Below are positions 1 to 5,587 of a stretch of DNA of 5,612 nt, one piece after another. The number at the start of each line of letters is the position of its first letter. Position 1 is the first letter of the stretch. A program made the translations under genes and the position numbers. Where the stretch lies: NCBI GenBank assembly GCA_003551865.1, contig PUNU01000023.1:1-5612 (forward strand), written 5' to 3'. The notes below the pieces were generated by a model. The model worked only from the letters and a program-made list of their open reading frames with translations, searched no databases and was not told the DNA's origin. The stretch is from Syntrophomonadaceae bacterium. GTDB lineage: Bacteria > Bacillota_D > Dethiobacteria > DTU022.

Positions 1-3
1 CTA

Positions 4-79
4 TGCCATAGGGGACGGTTCCATCGTTTTCCCTTCGGCCTTCGCTGCGCTCAGGAACGCTCGAACCGTCCCCATGGCA
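4..79. repeat. REP/MITE-like inverted repeat with GGGGACGGTTC arms
   Basis: GGGGACGGTTC (11-21) is matched perfectly by GAACCGTCCCC (63-73). The pairing extends outward with TGCCAT (4-9) against ATGGCA (74-79), leaving only A10 unpaired, so the stem has 17 base pairs. The 41-base interior has weak further pairing (CGTT 25-28 with AACG 56-59; CCT 32-34 with AGG 53-55). No reading frame fits inside it. From memory, repeats with this core are scattered between genes in Peptococcaceae-type clostridia and resemble REP sequences mobilised by IS200-like (RAYT) transposases; no transposase is in the window. It lies 343 bases beyond the glyS stop. It could also act as a transcript-end stem, but no T-run follows on either strand. 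Confidence 0.75.
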
Positions 80-421
80 CAGCTTTTCACTCAACAAGGA
101 CAATAGGCTGAGTAGTTACAAATTGCTTTTGTAAGCCCGGGCCGAAGCAAACCGGGCGGTGAAGCAGCAGCACTCAGGCTTTCCCATAAAGTGTTAATTC
201 TTTACCCGGCACATGCCTGTTTGTCATATACTATAAAGTGCGGCATCATTCCTGCTTATGGTGACAACTGGTGCCCTGTCAACAAAAATTTCCAGGTTTA
301 TTTTTGCAGTTATTGCAAGCCCACTCTCTCGGATCGCTCGCTTCCGGCTTGCAAAATCTTCCATTGATGAAGAGTTGTTGTAATGATTGCCAAATCACGC
401 CCTTAATAAGTTGCCAGAACA
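80..421. other. Non-coding region downstream of glyS
   Basis: I see no convincing gene in these 342 bases. The only longer open frame (271-462, plus strand) starts at GTG, lacks a recognisable protein signature and runs into glyS on the opposite strand. The region holds a GC-rich hairpin (GCCCGG 135-140 with CCGGGC 152-157) and a 9-bp inverted repeat (313-354), listed separately. Neither is followed by a T-run on the minus strand, so no factor-independent terminator for glyS is apparent. Transcription may end at a Rho-dependent or weak site, or continue into a gene outside the window. Confidence 0.6.
313..354. repeat. 9-bp perfect inverted repeat downstream of glyS
   Basis: TTGCAAGCC (313-321) is the exact reverse complement of GGCTTGCAA (346-354), with a 24-base spacer rich in CT, TCG and GCTCG. 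It lies about 70 bases after the glyS stop on the transcribed strand, so it could form a hairpin in the glyS mRNA tail and protect the 3' end. It is not a standard terminator: on the minus strand the stem is followed by TAACTGCAAAAATAAA rather than a U-tract. The interior shows weak extra pairing (GGA with TCC). It could also be a fragment of a dispersed repeat. Confidence 0.5.
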
Positions 422-2503
422 CTAGGGAGCGGGAAGCCTGGAAAAATCAGCCATACGGTTGAACAATTTTTTAATTCTGGCAAGCAGCCTTAACCTGTTC
501 GTCCGCAGCTTCTCATCTTCTACCATCACCATTACGTTATCAAAAAAGATATCGATTGGATGTTTAAGTCTTTGCAGTTCTTCCAGCATTTCTCCGCTGC
601 TTTCTTCCAGGCTTTCAAAGGCAATCTCTACACTTTCCATACTGCGGTAAAGTGCAATTTCAGCCTCATCTTTTAAAAGACCTTCGTCAACGGGACCACC
701 GTCGGATTTTTGGACCAGGTTGGCCACCCGGTTATAGGCAATAATAACGTCATCGAGCAAAGGCCCGCTCACGTATTCTTCCAGATCAGAACCCCTGCGG
801 TACACTTCGATCACCGAGGTAAAAGGCACTGCCAGCACAGCTTCTATAACCTCCTGCATCATACCGCGCTCCTGGAAAACAAAGCGCATCCGCTGCATCA
901 GGAAGTCTTTCAAGGCAGTCCGCACCCGTTCACGTTTCCCGGCATCGATCTCAAGTGAGAAAAATAGAACGTCCAGGGCGTATTCTATATAATCATCGAG
1001 TGTTATTTCGATTTCCCGATCAAGCAGAATTGACACCGCTCCCTGGGCCTGTCTCCTTAAGGCATAGGGATCCTGGGAACCGGTGGGCTGAATACCAATG
1101 GCAAAACAGCCGGCCAGAGTATCGATGCGATCGGCCAGCGACACCAGGGAGCCTTCCAGGAGTGAAGGTGTCCCATCTCCCGAAAAACGGGGCAGGTAAT
1201 GCTCATAAATACCAACGGCAACTTCTTCAGCTTCACCGCTGAGCCTGGCATATTCCCGGCCCATAACGCCCTGCAGATCCGTAAACTCTTTGACCATCCC
1301 GGTAACCAGGTCGGCCTTGCAGAGGTGAGCTGTCCTCATAGCCTTTTCCTTTTGCCCGGCAGGCAAAGAAAGGGCTTCGCAAAGCTTTCCGGTCAGCTCA
1401 ACCAGGCGCATTCGCTTTTGCTCCATGCTGCCCAACGATTCTAGAAATATTACCCCTTTTAACTGTTCAACGTAGTTTTCCAGCGGGTTTTTCCTGTCCT
1501 CGTCAAAGAAGAAGCGGGCGTCGGAAAGGCGAGCCTGCAGGACCTTGGAATAACCCTTGCGGATATTCGGATGAAACTTGTTGTTGCTGATGCCCACAAA
1601 GTAGGGCAAAAGTTTTTCACCATCCTGCCCGGTAAGCGGAAAATAGCGTTGATGGTGCTGCATGGTGGTAACCAGCACTTCCTGGGGCAGGTCAAGAAAC
1701 GCTTCGTCAAAAGAACCGTCCACAGCTACCGGGTATTCTACCAGGTAATTAACCTCTTCCAGCAAATCGCTGTCGATCATGGCCCGGCCATTTTTTTTAG
1801 CCGCGGTTGAGGTTACCTGCGCTCGGATCATATCACGGCGCCTGTCCTGGTCGACTACCACATACTTTTGTTCAAGAAGACGAAAGTAATGATCGACGTT
1901 GTTAACTTTAAAGGGTCCCGGAGCGAGAAACCGGTGACCGTAGGTATACCTTCCCGATTTAACATCGGCGTAAGTGAATTCAACCGGTTTGTTTTGATAA
2001 AGAGCCAGCAGCCAACGAATCGGCCGGGCAAATCGGATCTCTTTGCTTTGCCAGTACATCGGCCGGGGAAAACTCAGCTTTTGAATCAGCCGGGGCAGTA
2101 ACCAGGGCAAAAGGTTTTCCGTCGCCTGGCCGGGTATCTCCCTGCGGACAACAATATAAGGAGCTCCCTTAATCTCTTCTTCCTCGATGTCCTCCTGCTT
2201 AACCCCCTGGCTCTGCATGAAGCCCTGCAAAGCCCTGGTGGATTTGCCGTTTTCATCATAAGCCCGATCTACCGGCGGACCTTTTATTGTTTCGACCCGG
2301 TCATGCTGTCTGTCCGCCAGGTTTCTTACTGCAACTACCAGCCGGCAGGGAGTGCCTTTTGTTTCAACACTCTCGTATTCAAGGCGATTATCTTCAAGCA
2401 AAAGCTCCGCGCCTTCTTTCAGCTGGGCTAATGCTCCATTCATAAACCGTGAAGGAATCTCTTCACAGCCAACTTCCATTAACAAATCGTGAATTTTGTT
2501 CAT
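422..2503 (-). CDS. glyS: Glycyl-tRNA synthetase beta subunit
   Basis: This is the beta subunit of the bacterial alpha2beta2 glycyl-tRNA synthetase (EC 6.1.1.14), a cytoplasmic enzyme that charges tRNA-Gly with glycine. Its 693 residues match the usual family length of about 690. The N-terminus ([13 protein letters not shown], 9-21) is characteristic. It is followed by the conserved RFARPIRWL (157-165) and [12 protein letters not shown] (279-290), an HD-like region ([20 protein letters not shown], 393-412), SLADRIDTL (455-463) with [11 protein letters not shown] (475-485), and a C-terminal anticodon-binding (DALR-like) domain ending in [19 protein letters not shown] (653-671). In this family the beta subunit supplies most tRNA recognition and the alpha subunit the catalytic site. 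The ATG start is preceded by GGAGGTGAGG within the glyQ end, and the ATGA overlap with the glyQ stop implies translational coupling. It ends in TAG. No frameshift or truncation is seen. Confidence 0.98.
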   Translation of the reverse strand: MNKIHDLLMEVGCEEIPSRFMNGALAQLKEGAELLLEDNRLEYESVETKGTPCRLVVAVRNLADRQHDRVETIKGPPVDRAYDENGKSTRALQGFMQSQGVKQEDIEEEEIKGAPYIVVRREIPGQATENLLPWLLPRLIQKLSFPRPMYWQSKEIRFARPIRWLLALYQNKPVEFTYADVKSGRYTYGHRFLAPGPFKVNNVDHYFRLLEQKYVVVDQDRRRDMIRAQVTSTAAKKNGRAMIDSDLLEEVNYLVEYPVAVDGSFDEAFLDLPQEVLVTTMQHHQRYFPLTGQDGEKLLPYFVGISNNKFHPNIRKGYSKVLQARLSDARFFFDEDRKNPLENYVEQLKGVIFLESLGSMEQKRMRLVELTGKLCEALSLPAGQKEKAMRTAHLCKADLVTGMVKEFTDLQGVMGREYARLSGEAEEVAVGIYEHYLPRFSGDGTPSLLEGSLVSLADRIDTLAGCFAIGIQPTGSQDPYALRRQAQGAVSILLDREIEITLDDYIEYALDVLFFSLEIDAGKRERVRTALKDFLMQRMRFVFQERGMMQEVIEAVLAVPFTSVIEVYRRGSDLEEYVSGPLLDDVIIAYNRVANLVQKSDGGPVDEGLLKDEAEIALYRSMESVEIAFESLEESSGEMLEELQRLKHPIDIFFDNVMVMVEDEKLRTNRLRLLARIKKLFNRMADFSRLPAP

Positions 2504-3381
2504 TTTGCCTCACCTCCGGCCAGCAGCGGATAGCCGGCTTCTTCGCGCTGTTTCAGATAACCCTCGGCACACAACCTGGCCAGGGTGCGCACGCGTCCGA
2601 TATAGGCAGCCCGTTCGGTTACGCTGATCGCTCCCCTTGCATCGAGGTTGTTGAAGGTGTGGGAACACTTGAGGATATAATCGTAAGCCGGATAGATCAA
2701 ATTCAGTTCCAGCAGTCGCCTTGCTTCAGCTTCATAATCATTAAACAGCTTGAGCAGCAAATCCCGGTCGGCATAGTCAAAGCTGTAGCTGGTCTGTTCC
2801 CATTCCACCCGCCGGTATACTTCGCCGTAGGTAACATTGCCGGTCCAGATCAGGTCGAAAACATTGTCACGGTCCTGAAGATACATGGCAATTCTCTCCA
2901 GGCCATAGGTCAATTCAACCGGGACCTCTTCGACATCGAAGCCGCCTACCTGCTGAAAGTATGTAAACTGGGTGATTTCCATTCCGTCAAGCCATACCTC
3001 CCAGCCGAGCCCCCATGCTCCGAGGGTCGGCGCTTCCCAGTTGTCTTCGACAAAACGGATATCATGCTCCATTGGATCCAGCCCAAGGTAGAAAAGGCTT
3101 TCCAGATACTGCTGCTGAATGTCCTTCGGTGTCGGCTTAAGTATCACCTGGTACTGCAGGTGCTGGTAAAGCCGGTTCGGGTTTTCGCCGTAGCGGCCGT
3201 CCGCAGGCCGCCTTGAAGGTTCAACATAGGCTACCGCCCATGGTTCGGGGCCCAATGATTTTAAAAAGGTTGCCGGGTTCATCGTTCCCGCTCCTTTTTC
3301 AACATCATAGGGCTGCCAGATCAAACAGCCTTTTAAAGCCCAGTACTCCTGGAACTTGATCATAATTGTCTGCAAATCCAA
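2500..3381 (-). CDS. glyQ: Glycyl-tRNA synthetase alpha subunit
   Basis: This is the catalytic alpha subunit of the heterotetrameric glycyl-tRNA synthetase, a class II enzyme that activates glycine with ATP and transfers it to tRNA-Gly. At 293 residues it has the usual length. Visible family hallmarks are [18 protein letters not shown] (23-40), motif 2 with [17 protein letters not shown] (55-71), [20 protein letters not shown] (109-128), [13 protein letters not shown] (135-147), motif 3 [11 protein letters not shown] (159-169), and the helical tail around [16 protein letters not shown] (246-261). The start chosen is a TTG (3381-3379), because AGGGGAGGG lies 6 bases upstream and the residues [14 protein letters not shown] align with the usual family N-terminus. 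An in-frame ATG is codon 7 (3363-3361), but it is too far from the Shine-Dalgarno and would trim the first helix. It is controlled by the T-box leader upstream and shares an mRNA with glyS. Confidence 0.98.
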   Translation of the reverse strand: MDLQTIMIKFQEYWALKGCLIWQPYDVEKGAGTMNPATFLKSLGPEPWAVAYVEPSRRPADGRYGENPNRLYQHLQYQVILKPTPKDIQQQYLESLFYLGLDPMEHDIRFVEDNWEAPTLGAWGLGWEVWLDGMEITQFTYFQQVGGFDVEEVPVELTYGLERIAMYLQDRDNVFDLIWTGNVTYGEVYRRVEWEQTSYSFDYADRDLLLKLFNDYEAEARRLLELNLIYPAYDYILKCSHTFNNLDARGAISVTERAAYIGRVRTLARLCAEGYLKQREEAGYPLLAGGEAK

Positions 3382-3387
3382 AAAAAT

Positions 3388-3396
3388 CCCTCCCCT
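3388..3396 (-). promoter_or_regulatory. glyQ ribosome binding site deciding a TTG start
   Basis: On the minus strand AGGGGAGGG sits 6 bases ahead of TTG at 3381-3379, separated by a T-rich spacer. This strong purine-rich site supports TTG rather than the ATG at 3363 as the initiation codon. Confidence 0.75.
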
Positions 3397-3419
3397 GCCT
3401 GATCAGGCCTGGCGCCTGA
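3397..3419 (-). repeat. Two mutually exclusive hairpins between terminator and glyQ RBS
   Basis: TCAGGC (3403-3408, plus-strand reading) can pair with either of two copies of GCCTGA. One is at 3397-3402, making the 12-base palindrome GCCTGATCAGGC. The other is at 3414-3419, making a 6-bp stem with a 5-base loop. The segment lies after the T-box terminator and directly abuts the glyQ Shine-Dalgarno. The loopless palindrome is more plausible as a protein-binding or dimerising site; the looped form is the better RNA hairpin. Any function is conjecture. Confidence 0.4.
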
Positions 3420-3426
3420 GGTTTTT

Positions 3427-3476
3427 AAAAACAAAACCTCCCGTCCTCGGTTGATAAAACCATAGGGACGGGAGGT
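3427..3476 (-). terminator. T-box-controlled intrinsic terminator of the glyQS leader
   Basis: On the minus strand ACCTCCCGTCC and GGACGGGAGGT (plus positions 3466-3476 and 3436-3446) form a perfect 11-bp stem with a 19-base loop, followed immediately by TTTTGTTTTT. This is a textbook factor-independent terminator. Its 5' arm overlaps the sequence that pairs with the T-box to make the antiterminator (3464-3472), so the two structures exclude each other. Confidence 0.93.
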
Positions 3477-3657
3477 GTTCCCGCGGTTCCACCCTACTTG
3501 ACCCCGCCGCAGGCGGGGCCCGCTTAATTATTCTATAGCTCGGGAACGCCATTCACCGTATATCCCGCCGGGCTTTCACCGTTACCGGCTCGCTGGTTAA
3601 AACTTAAGGATTGATCCGGCTAATTCTTTCCCTCATTGCCAAAGGCGCTATATGATT
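3427..3657 (-). promoter_or_regulatory. Glycine T-box riboswitch (glyQS leader)
   Basis: This leader RNA senses the charging state of tRNA-Gly and controls transcription of glyQS. On the minus strand, in order: a 5' segment with GAGGGAAAGAATTAG typical of T-box leaders (about 3634-3620); stem I with AGCGAGCCGG and a GGTGAAAGCC distal loop; the specifier region GTGAATGGCGTTCCCGAGC, whose GGC triplet (3550-3548) is a glycine codon; a GC-rich stem III (CCCCGCC 3502-3508 with GGCGGGG 3512-3518, 3-base loop); the T-box AGGGTGGAACCGCGGG (3495-3480); and the terminator. The T-box flanks pair with CCCGTCCCT (3472-3464) to form the antiterminator. In known glyQS T-boxes, uncharged tRNA-Gly binds the specifier with its GCC anticodon and the T-box bulge with its 3' end, allowing read-through. 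The stem II region between stems I and III appears absent or reduced, as in the short glyQS class. Confidence 0.95.
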
Positions 3658-3664
3658 ATAAAAG

Positions 3665-3693
3665 ATATTAACAATAGCAGACCCCTTTGTCAA
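3665..3693 (-). promoter_or_regulatory. Sigma-A-type promoter of glyQS
   Basis: On the minus strand TTGACA (3693-3688) is a perfect -35 box. It is followed after exactly 17 bases by TAATAT (3670-3665), one mismatch from the -10 consensus. The predicted start is near 3659-3656, just ahead of the first T-box leader elements. A TATAAT a few bases further on (3660-3655) lacks a correctly spaced -35. Confidence 0.85.
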
Positions 3694-3946
3694 TAGCTGC
3701 GGCGCCTGTTTGCTTTCCTTAATTATCTATCGCCAACACAAAGGGTTCTCCTTTATGCGGCAAAGAAAGCTCAAAGCACTGATTTTTATAAAACTACATA
3801 CATAAGCCGCATGAGCCACGAACATGTAATCATTGGGCTCATGACCTTATACAGGCAGATGCAGCGGCTCTCCGGCGGGGTTACACCGGGCTCCCTTTCA
3901 GATTTGACACTCACCCTCCGACTCGGGGACTGCTGTTTGGTCGGGC
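3694..3946. other. Non-coding gap between flavodoxin gene and glyQS promoter
   Basis: No gene with a recognisable product or ribosome binding site is seen here. The 90-codon minus frame at 3786-4058 starts inside the flavodoxin gene in another frame and has no family signature. The gap holds the foldable segment at 3805-3869, a small palindrome CCGACTCGG (3918-3926) just after the flavodoxin stop, and a weak 5-bp hairpin (AAAGG 3740-3744 with CCTTT 3750-3754). None of these is followed by a T-run on the minus strand, so the flavodoxin transcript has no obvious terminator. Confidence 0.55.
3805..3869 (-). other. Potential structured RNA or remnant of a repeated element
   Basis: On the minus strand AGCCGC (3869-3864) pairs with GCGGCT (3810-3805). 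Directly stacked inside, ATGAGCC (3842-3836) pairs with GGCTCAT (3817-3811). One side carries a 21-base bulge (3863-3843) and the terminal loop is 18 bases. That gives 13 uninterrupted pairs on one strand. Upstream (minus strand) lies CTGAAAGGGAGCCCGGTGTA (about 3902-3883), which has the look of conserved structural RNA. I cannot assign a family. A fragment of a group II intron or other multi-copy element, or a small RNA from the flavodoxin transcript tail, are possibilities based on general resemblance only. Confidence 0.35.
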
Positions 3947-4414
3947 TTAAAACATCCTGGTTAAGTTCTCCGTACACTGCTCTATGGCTTTTTCGCGGCC
4001 TGCCCCCGACCAGACCACGATTCCGGAGCCCACCATTTCCGCACCCTTGGTTTGACAAATAGTTTTCATTTTACCCACTGCCTGGTTGCCCCCGGTCCAG
4101 TGGAATGGAAGTCGTTTGGTAACAAAACAAGCTGTTTTTTTACCGGCCAGCGTTGGTATTTGTTCCAGGTAAGTTTCCATTGCCGGATTCAACTGAAAGG
4201 CCTGAACCGGGGAGCCAAAAACAACGGCGTCATATTTTTCGACCTCTGGGGTTGAGTTTAGCTGAAAATCTTTGCTCCCCGGGGTGGCTTCGCCGGTAAT
4301 TGTAACCTTTTCCAGGCCCACCGTGTGCCCTTCCGCCGTTAGTTTCTCCTGCAATCTCCGGGCAACGCTATTTGTATTGCCGGTTTGTGAATAGATGATT
4401 ATGCCGACTTTCAT
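3947..4414 (-). CDS. Flavodoxin family protein
   Basis: This is a 155-residue single-domain flavodoxin-like protein, presumably a cytoplasmic FMN-binding electron carrier or oxidoreductase partner. The N-terminal strand MKVGIIIYS leads into the phosphate-binding loop SQTGNT (9-14), followed by the helix SVARRLQEKL (16-25), as in flavodoxins. A second strand and loop (DAVVFGSPVQAF, 62-73) lies where flavodoxins contact the isoalloxazine ring. The segment FVTKRLPFHWTGGNQAV (97-113) is typical of a clostridial subfamily of flavodoxin/NAD(P)H-oxidoreductase-like proteins that I recall but cannot name. The length is normal and the fold appears complete. ATG is preceded by GAGGGGGG with a 6-base gap. 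It lies 37 bases after the small membrane protein gene on the same strand, so co-transcription is plausible. The redox partner and physiological role are not evident from the context. Confidence 0.9.
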   Translation of the reverse strand: MKVGIIIYSQTGNTNSVARRLQEKLTAEGHTVGLEKVTITGEATPGSKDFQLNSTPEVEKYDAVVFGSPVQAFQLNPAMETYLEQIPTLAGKKTACFVTKRLPFHWTGGNQAVGKMKTICQTKGAEMVGSGIVVWSGAGREKAIEQCTENLTRMF

Positions 4415-4451
4415 TTATTACCCCCCTCGGATATTGCGCCGTAGTATTATT

Positions 4452-4634
4452 TTAAGCTCCGAAAAATTTCAATGCTTCATAAACGAGGAAAGCAGGCCAA
4501 ACAATGGCCTTTAAAAACCCCAAAACACCTTCCCAAAAAGTTGCCGCCTGACCTATAAAATATATTACCGCGCCAATAAAGCCAAGTCCATACATAGCAC
4601 CGGATGTCCCGCTTTTATGGATATCTTTGCTCAT
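4452..4634 (-). CDS. Small two-helix membrane protein, function unknown
   Basis: A 60-residue protein with a short polar N-terminus (MSKDIHKSGTSG) and two hydrophobic segments, about 14-30 (MYGLGFIGAVIYFIGQA) and 36-55 (GVLGFLKAIVWPAFLVYEAL). These are joined by a short linker ATFWE and suggest a hairpin in the inner membrane. The start is well supported: AGGGGG lies 7 bases ahead of ATG, and the gene ends in TAA. The pattern SGAMYGLGFIGA...FW.GV.GFLKA.VWPAFLVY seems familiar as a conserved uncharacterised small protein of diverse bacteria, which is recollection, not a search result. No catalytic motif is present; the aromatic residues FW and VWP near the membrane edge are notable. It lies about 200 bases after recO and 37 before the flavodoxin gene. 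I assign no function. Confidence 0.85.
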   Translation of the reverse strand: MSKDIHKSGTSGAMYGLGFIGAVIYFIGQAATFWEGVLGFLKAIVWPAFLVYEALKFFGA

Positions 4635-4664
4635 TATTATTCCCCCTGCCTGGTTATTGTATTA

Positions 4665-4686
4665 CTCCACTGGAGCAAAGCTTTGC
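4665..4686. repeat. Adjacent short palindromes upstream of the small membrane protein gene
   Basis: CTCCACTGGAG (4665-4675) is a 5-bp inverted repeat around a single centre base. It is joined to GCAAAGCTTTGC (4675-4686), a perfect 12-base palindrome. They lie 31-52 bases upstream of the ATG at 4634. Loopless palindromes of this kind are more often operator-type protein sites than hairpins, but no clear -35/-10 pair is seen next to them (only TACAAT at about 4661-4656). No T-run follows, so they are not a recO terminator. Confidence 0.35.
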
Positions 4687-4710
4687 CCCATTTACAGAAC
4701 ACTACCGCTC

Positions 4711-4789
4711 ATCAGGGAACAGCCAAAACTCAGCGGATTTTATTCGTTAAAGTGTTGAACTCCGGTCCCGGCCGCAAACTTCCCCTGAT
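4711..4789. repeat. Long-range inverted repeat in the recO 3' gap
   Basis: ATCAGGGAA (4711-4719) pairs with TTCCCCTGAT (4780-4789) with one bulged base. GCGG (4733-4736) can pair with CCGC (4772-4775) inside. The spacer is 60 bases. This lies in the roughly 200-base non-coding stretch between recO and the small membrane protein gene. It may be a fold in the recO mRNA tail or chance; there is no U-tract. Confidence 0.25.
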
Positions 4790-4837
4790 AACACCGCACA
4801 GCTTTTTCAAGGATCCGATGCCTGCGGCAACCGGAAC

Positions 4838-5572
4838 TTATTTTTTTAATAACCGCCTCGATTTTAGTTCTCCCAGATCCAGGTGATAAGCTAAAAAAGT
4901 GCTGATCATGAGGTCGAGTTCCCTTTTTTGACCGGTAGTTGGCCGCAAAAGCTTTATCCGCGGCAGGGGAACTTCCAACAGTCGCCTGGCCAGGGCTACT
5001 GTCCCCGAATCAAGCTTGATCACATCATTTGCCCGGCAGGCCGAGCAGATAATACCGCCCTGACGGGGGCTAAAAGCTGAAGCTTTTTTCTTCCCGCATT
5101 CAATGCACGAATCCAGGGCTGGATTGTAACCGGCAAAGCGGGCTAATTGCAGCTCAAAAGCTCTGCAGAGAAGAGTATGATCAAGCTCATCATCACCCAG
5201 CATCCGCCAGCCGGCCAGCAGTAAAAGAAAAATATCGGGGCATGGCTCTTCCCCGCCCAGCAGCCTGTCGGTGAGCTCGGCCAGGTAAATCCCATAATAG
5301 TAGAGATCCGGGTCTTCGCGCAGGCGGGGGAAATATTCCACCGGATCCTGGCCAGTAACTACAGGCCAGGTACGGCCGCGGTGGAAAGTATAACGACCAT
5401 AGGTAAACAGGTCGATCCCGGCCGCCAGTCTACTTTTCACCTTTCGCGCACCCCTGGCCACGGCTTCAAATTTGCCCTTTTCCAGGGTTAGCAGGGTGAC
5501 AAGGCGATCGGCTTCACCTAAAGGACGGGTGCGTAAAACAAGGCCTTCTGCTTTAAACATGCGCTCGGTCAA
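4838..5572 (-). CDS. recO: DNA repair protein RecO
   Basis: RecO is the cytoplasmic recombination mediator of the RecF pathway. With RecR it helps load RecA onto SSB-coated single-stranded DNA and anneals complementary strands. The 244 residues match the usual length. The N-terminal OB-fold shows FKAEGLVLRTRPLGEADRLV (6-25) followed by KGKFEAVARGARKVKSR (32-48), the typical start of the family. A helical middle follows, with YYYGIYLAELTDRLL (91-105). The zinc module is complete, with C156/C159 (CIEC) and C176/C179 (CSAC), spaced as in zinc-binding RecO proteins. It ends LKSRRLLKK and TAA. The start chosen is TTG (5572-5570), with AAAAGGAG 7 bases upstream. The in-frame ATG at 5560-5558 is codon 5, 19 bases from that site, and remains possible. 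recO often follows era in Firmicutes, but the upstream gene is outside the window. Confidence 0.97.
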   Translation of the reverse strand: MTERMFKAEGLVLRTRPLGEADRLVTLLTLEKGKFEAVARGARKVKSRLAAGIDLFTYGRYTFHRGRTWPVVTGQDPVEYFPRLREDPDLYYYGIYLAELTDRLLGGEEPCPDIFLLLLAGWRMLGDDELDHTLLCRAFELQLARFAGYNPALDSCIECGKKKASAFSPRQGGIICSACRANDVIKLDSGTVALARRLLEVPLPRIKLLRPTTGQKRELDLMISTFLAYHLDLGELKSRRLLKK

Positions 5573-5579
5573 GTTTTTT

Positions 5580-5587
5580 CTCCTTTT
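5580..5587 (-). promoter_or_regulatory. recO ribosome binding site favouring a TTG start
   Basis: AAAAGGAG on the minus strand ends 7 bases before TTG at 5572-5570, ideal spacing, whereas the ATG four codons later would be too distant. The remaining bases to the window edge (5588-5612) are too few to identify the upstream gene. One minus frame closes with TAG just before this site and another stays open into recO. Confidence 0.65.

Noticed and set aside
135..157. GC-rich hairpin as a glyS terminator
   Set aside because: The 6-bp stem has no T-run after it on the minus strand and is about 265 bases past the stop codon.
254..282. Minus-strand TTGACA (282-277) as a promoter for a gene beyond the window
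   Set aside because: The -35 is perfect, but the sequence 16-18 bases on (CATAAG, ATAAGC or TAAGCA) matches the -10 consensus poorly and no downstream gene is visible.
271..462. 63-codon plus-strand open frame downstream of glyS
   Set aside because: It starts at GTG without a convincing Shine-Dalgarno, has no family signature and runs into the glyS coding end on the opposite strand.
2449..3216. 255-codon open frame on the plus strand
   Set aside because: It lies antisense to glyQ and the start of glyS, which carry complete family motifs. Its translation has no recognisable domain, and it is explained by codon bias on the opposite strand.
3840..3910. Partial resemblance of the minus strand to a cobalamin riboswitch core (AAAGGGA, CCGGTGTAA, CCGCTG)
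   Set aside because: The later conserved boxes (GCCACTG, GGGAAG and the GCCAGGAGACCTGCC-type element) are missing, and the downstream genes are glyQS with their own promoter. The match is too partial to call.
3786..4058. 90-codon open frame on the minus strand overlapping the flavodoxin 3' end
   Set aside because: It starts inside the flavodoxin gene in a different frame, without a distinct ribosome binding site, and its basic, Ser/Arg-rich composition looks like translated non-coding DNA.
4635..4837. Promoter for the small membrane protein gene
   Set aside because: Candidate -10 boxes (TACAAT near 4661-4656, TAAAAT near 4743-4738) have no acceptable -35 at 16-18 bases, so no promoter is claimed.
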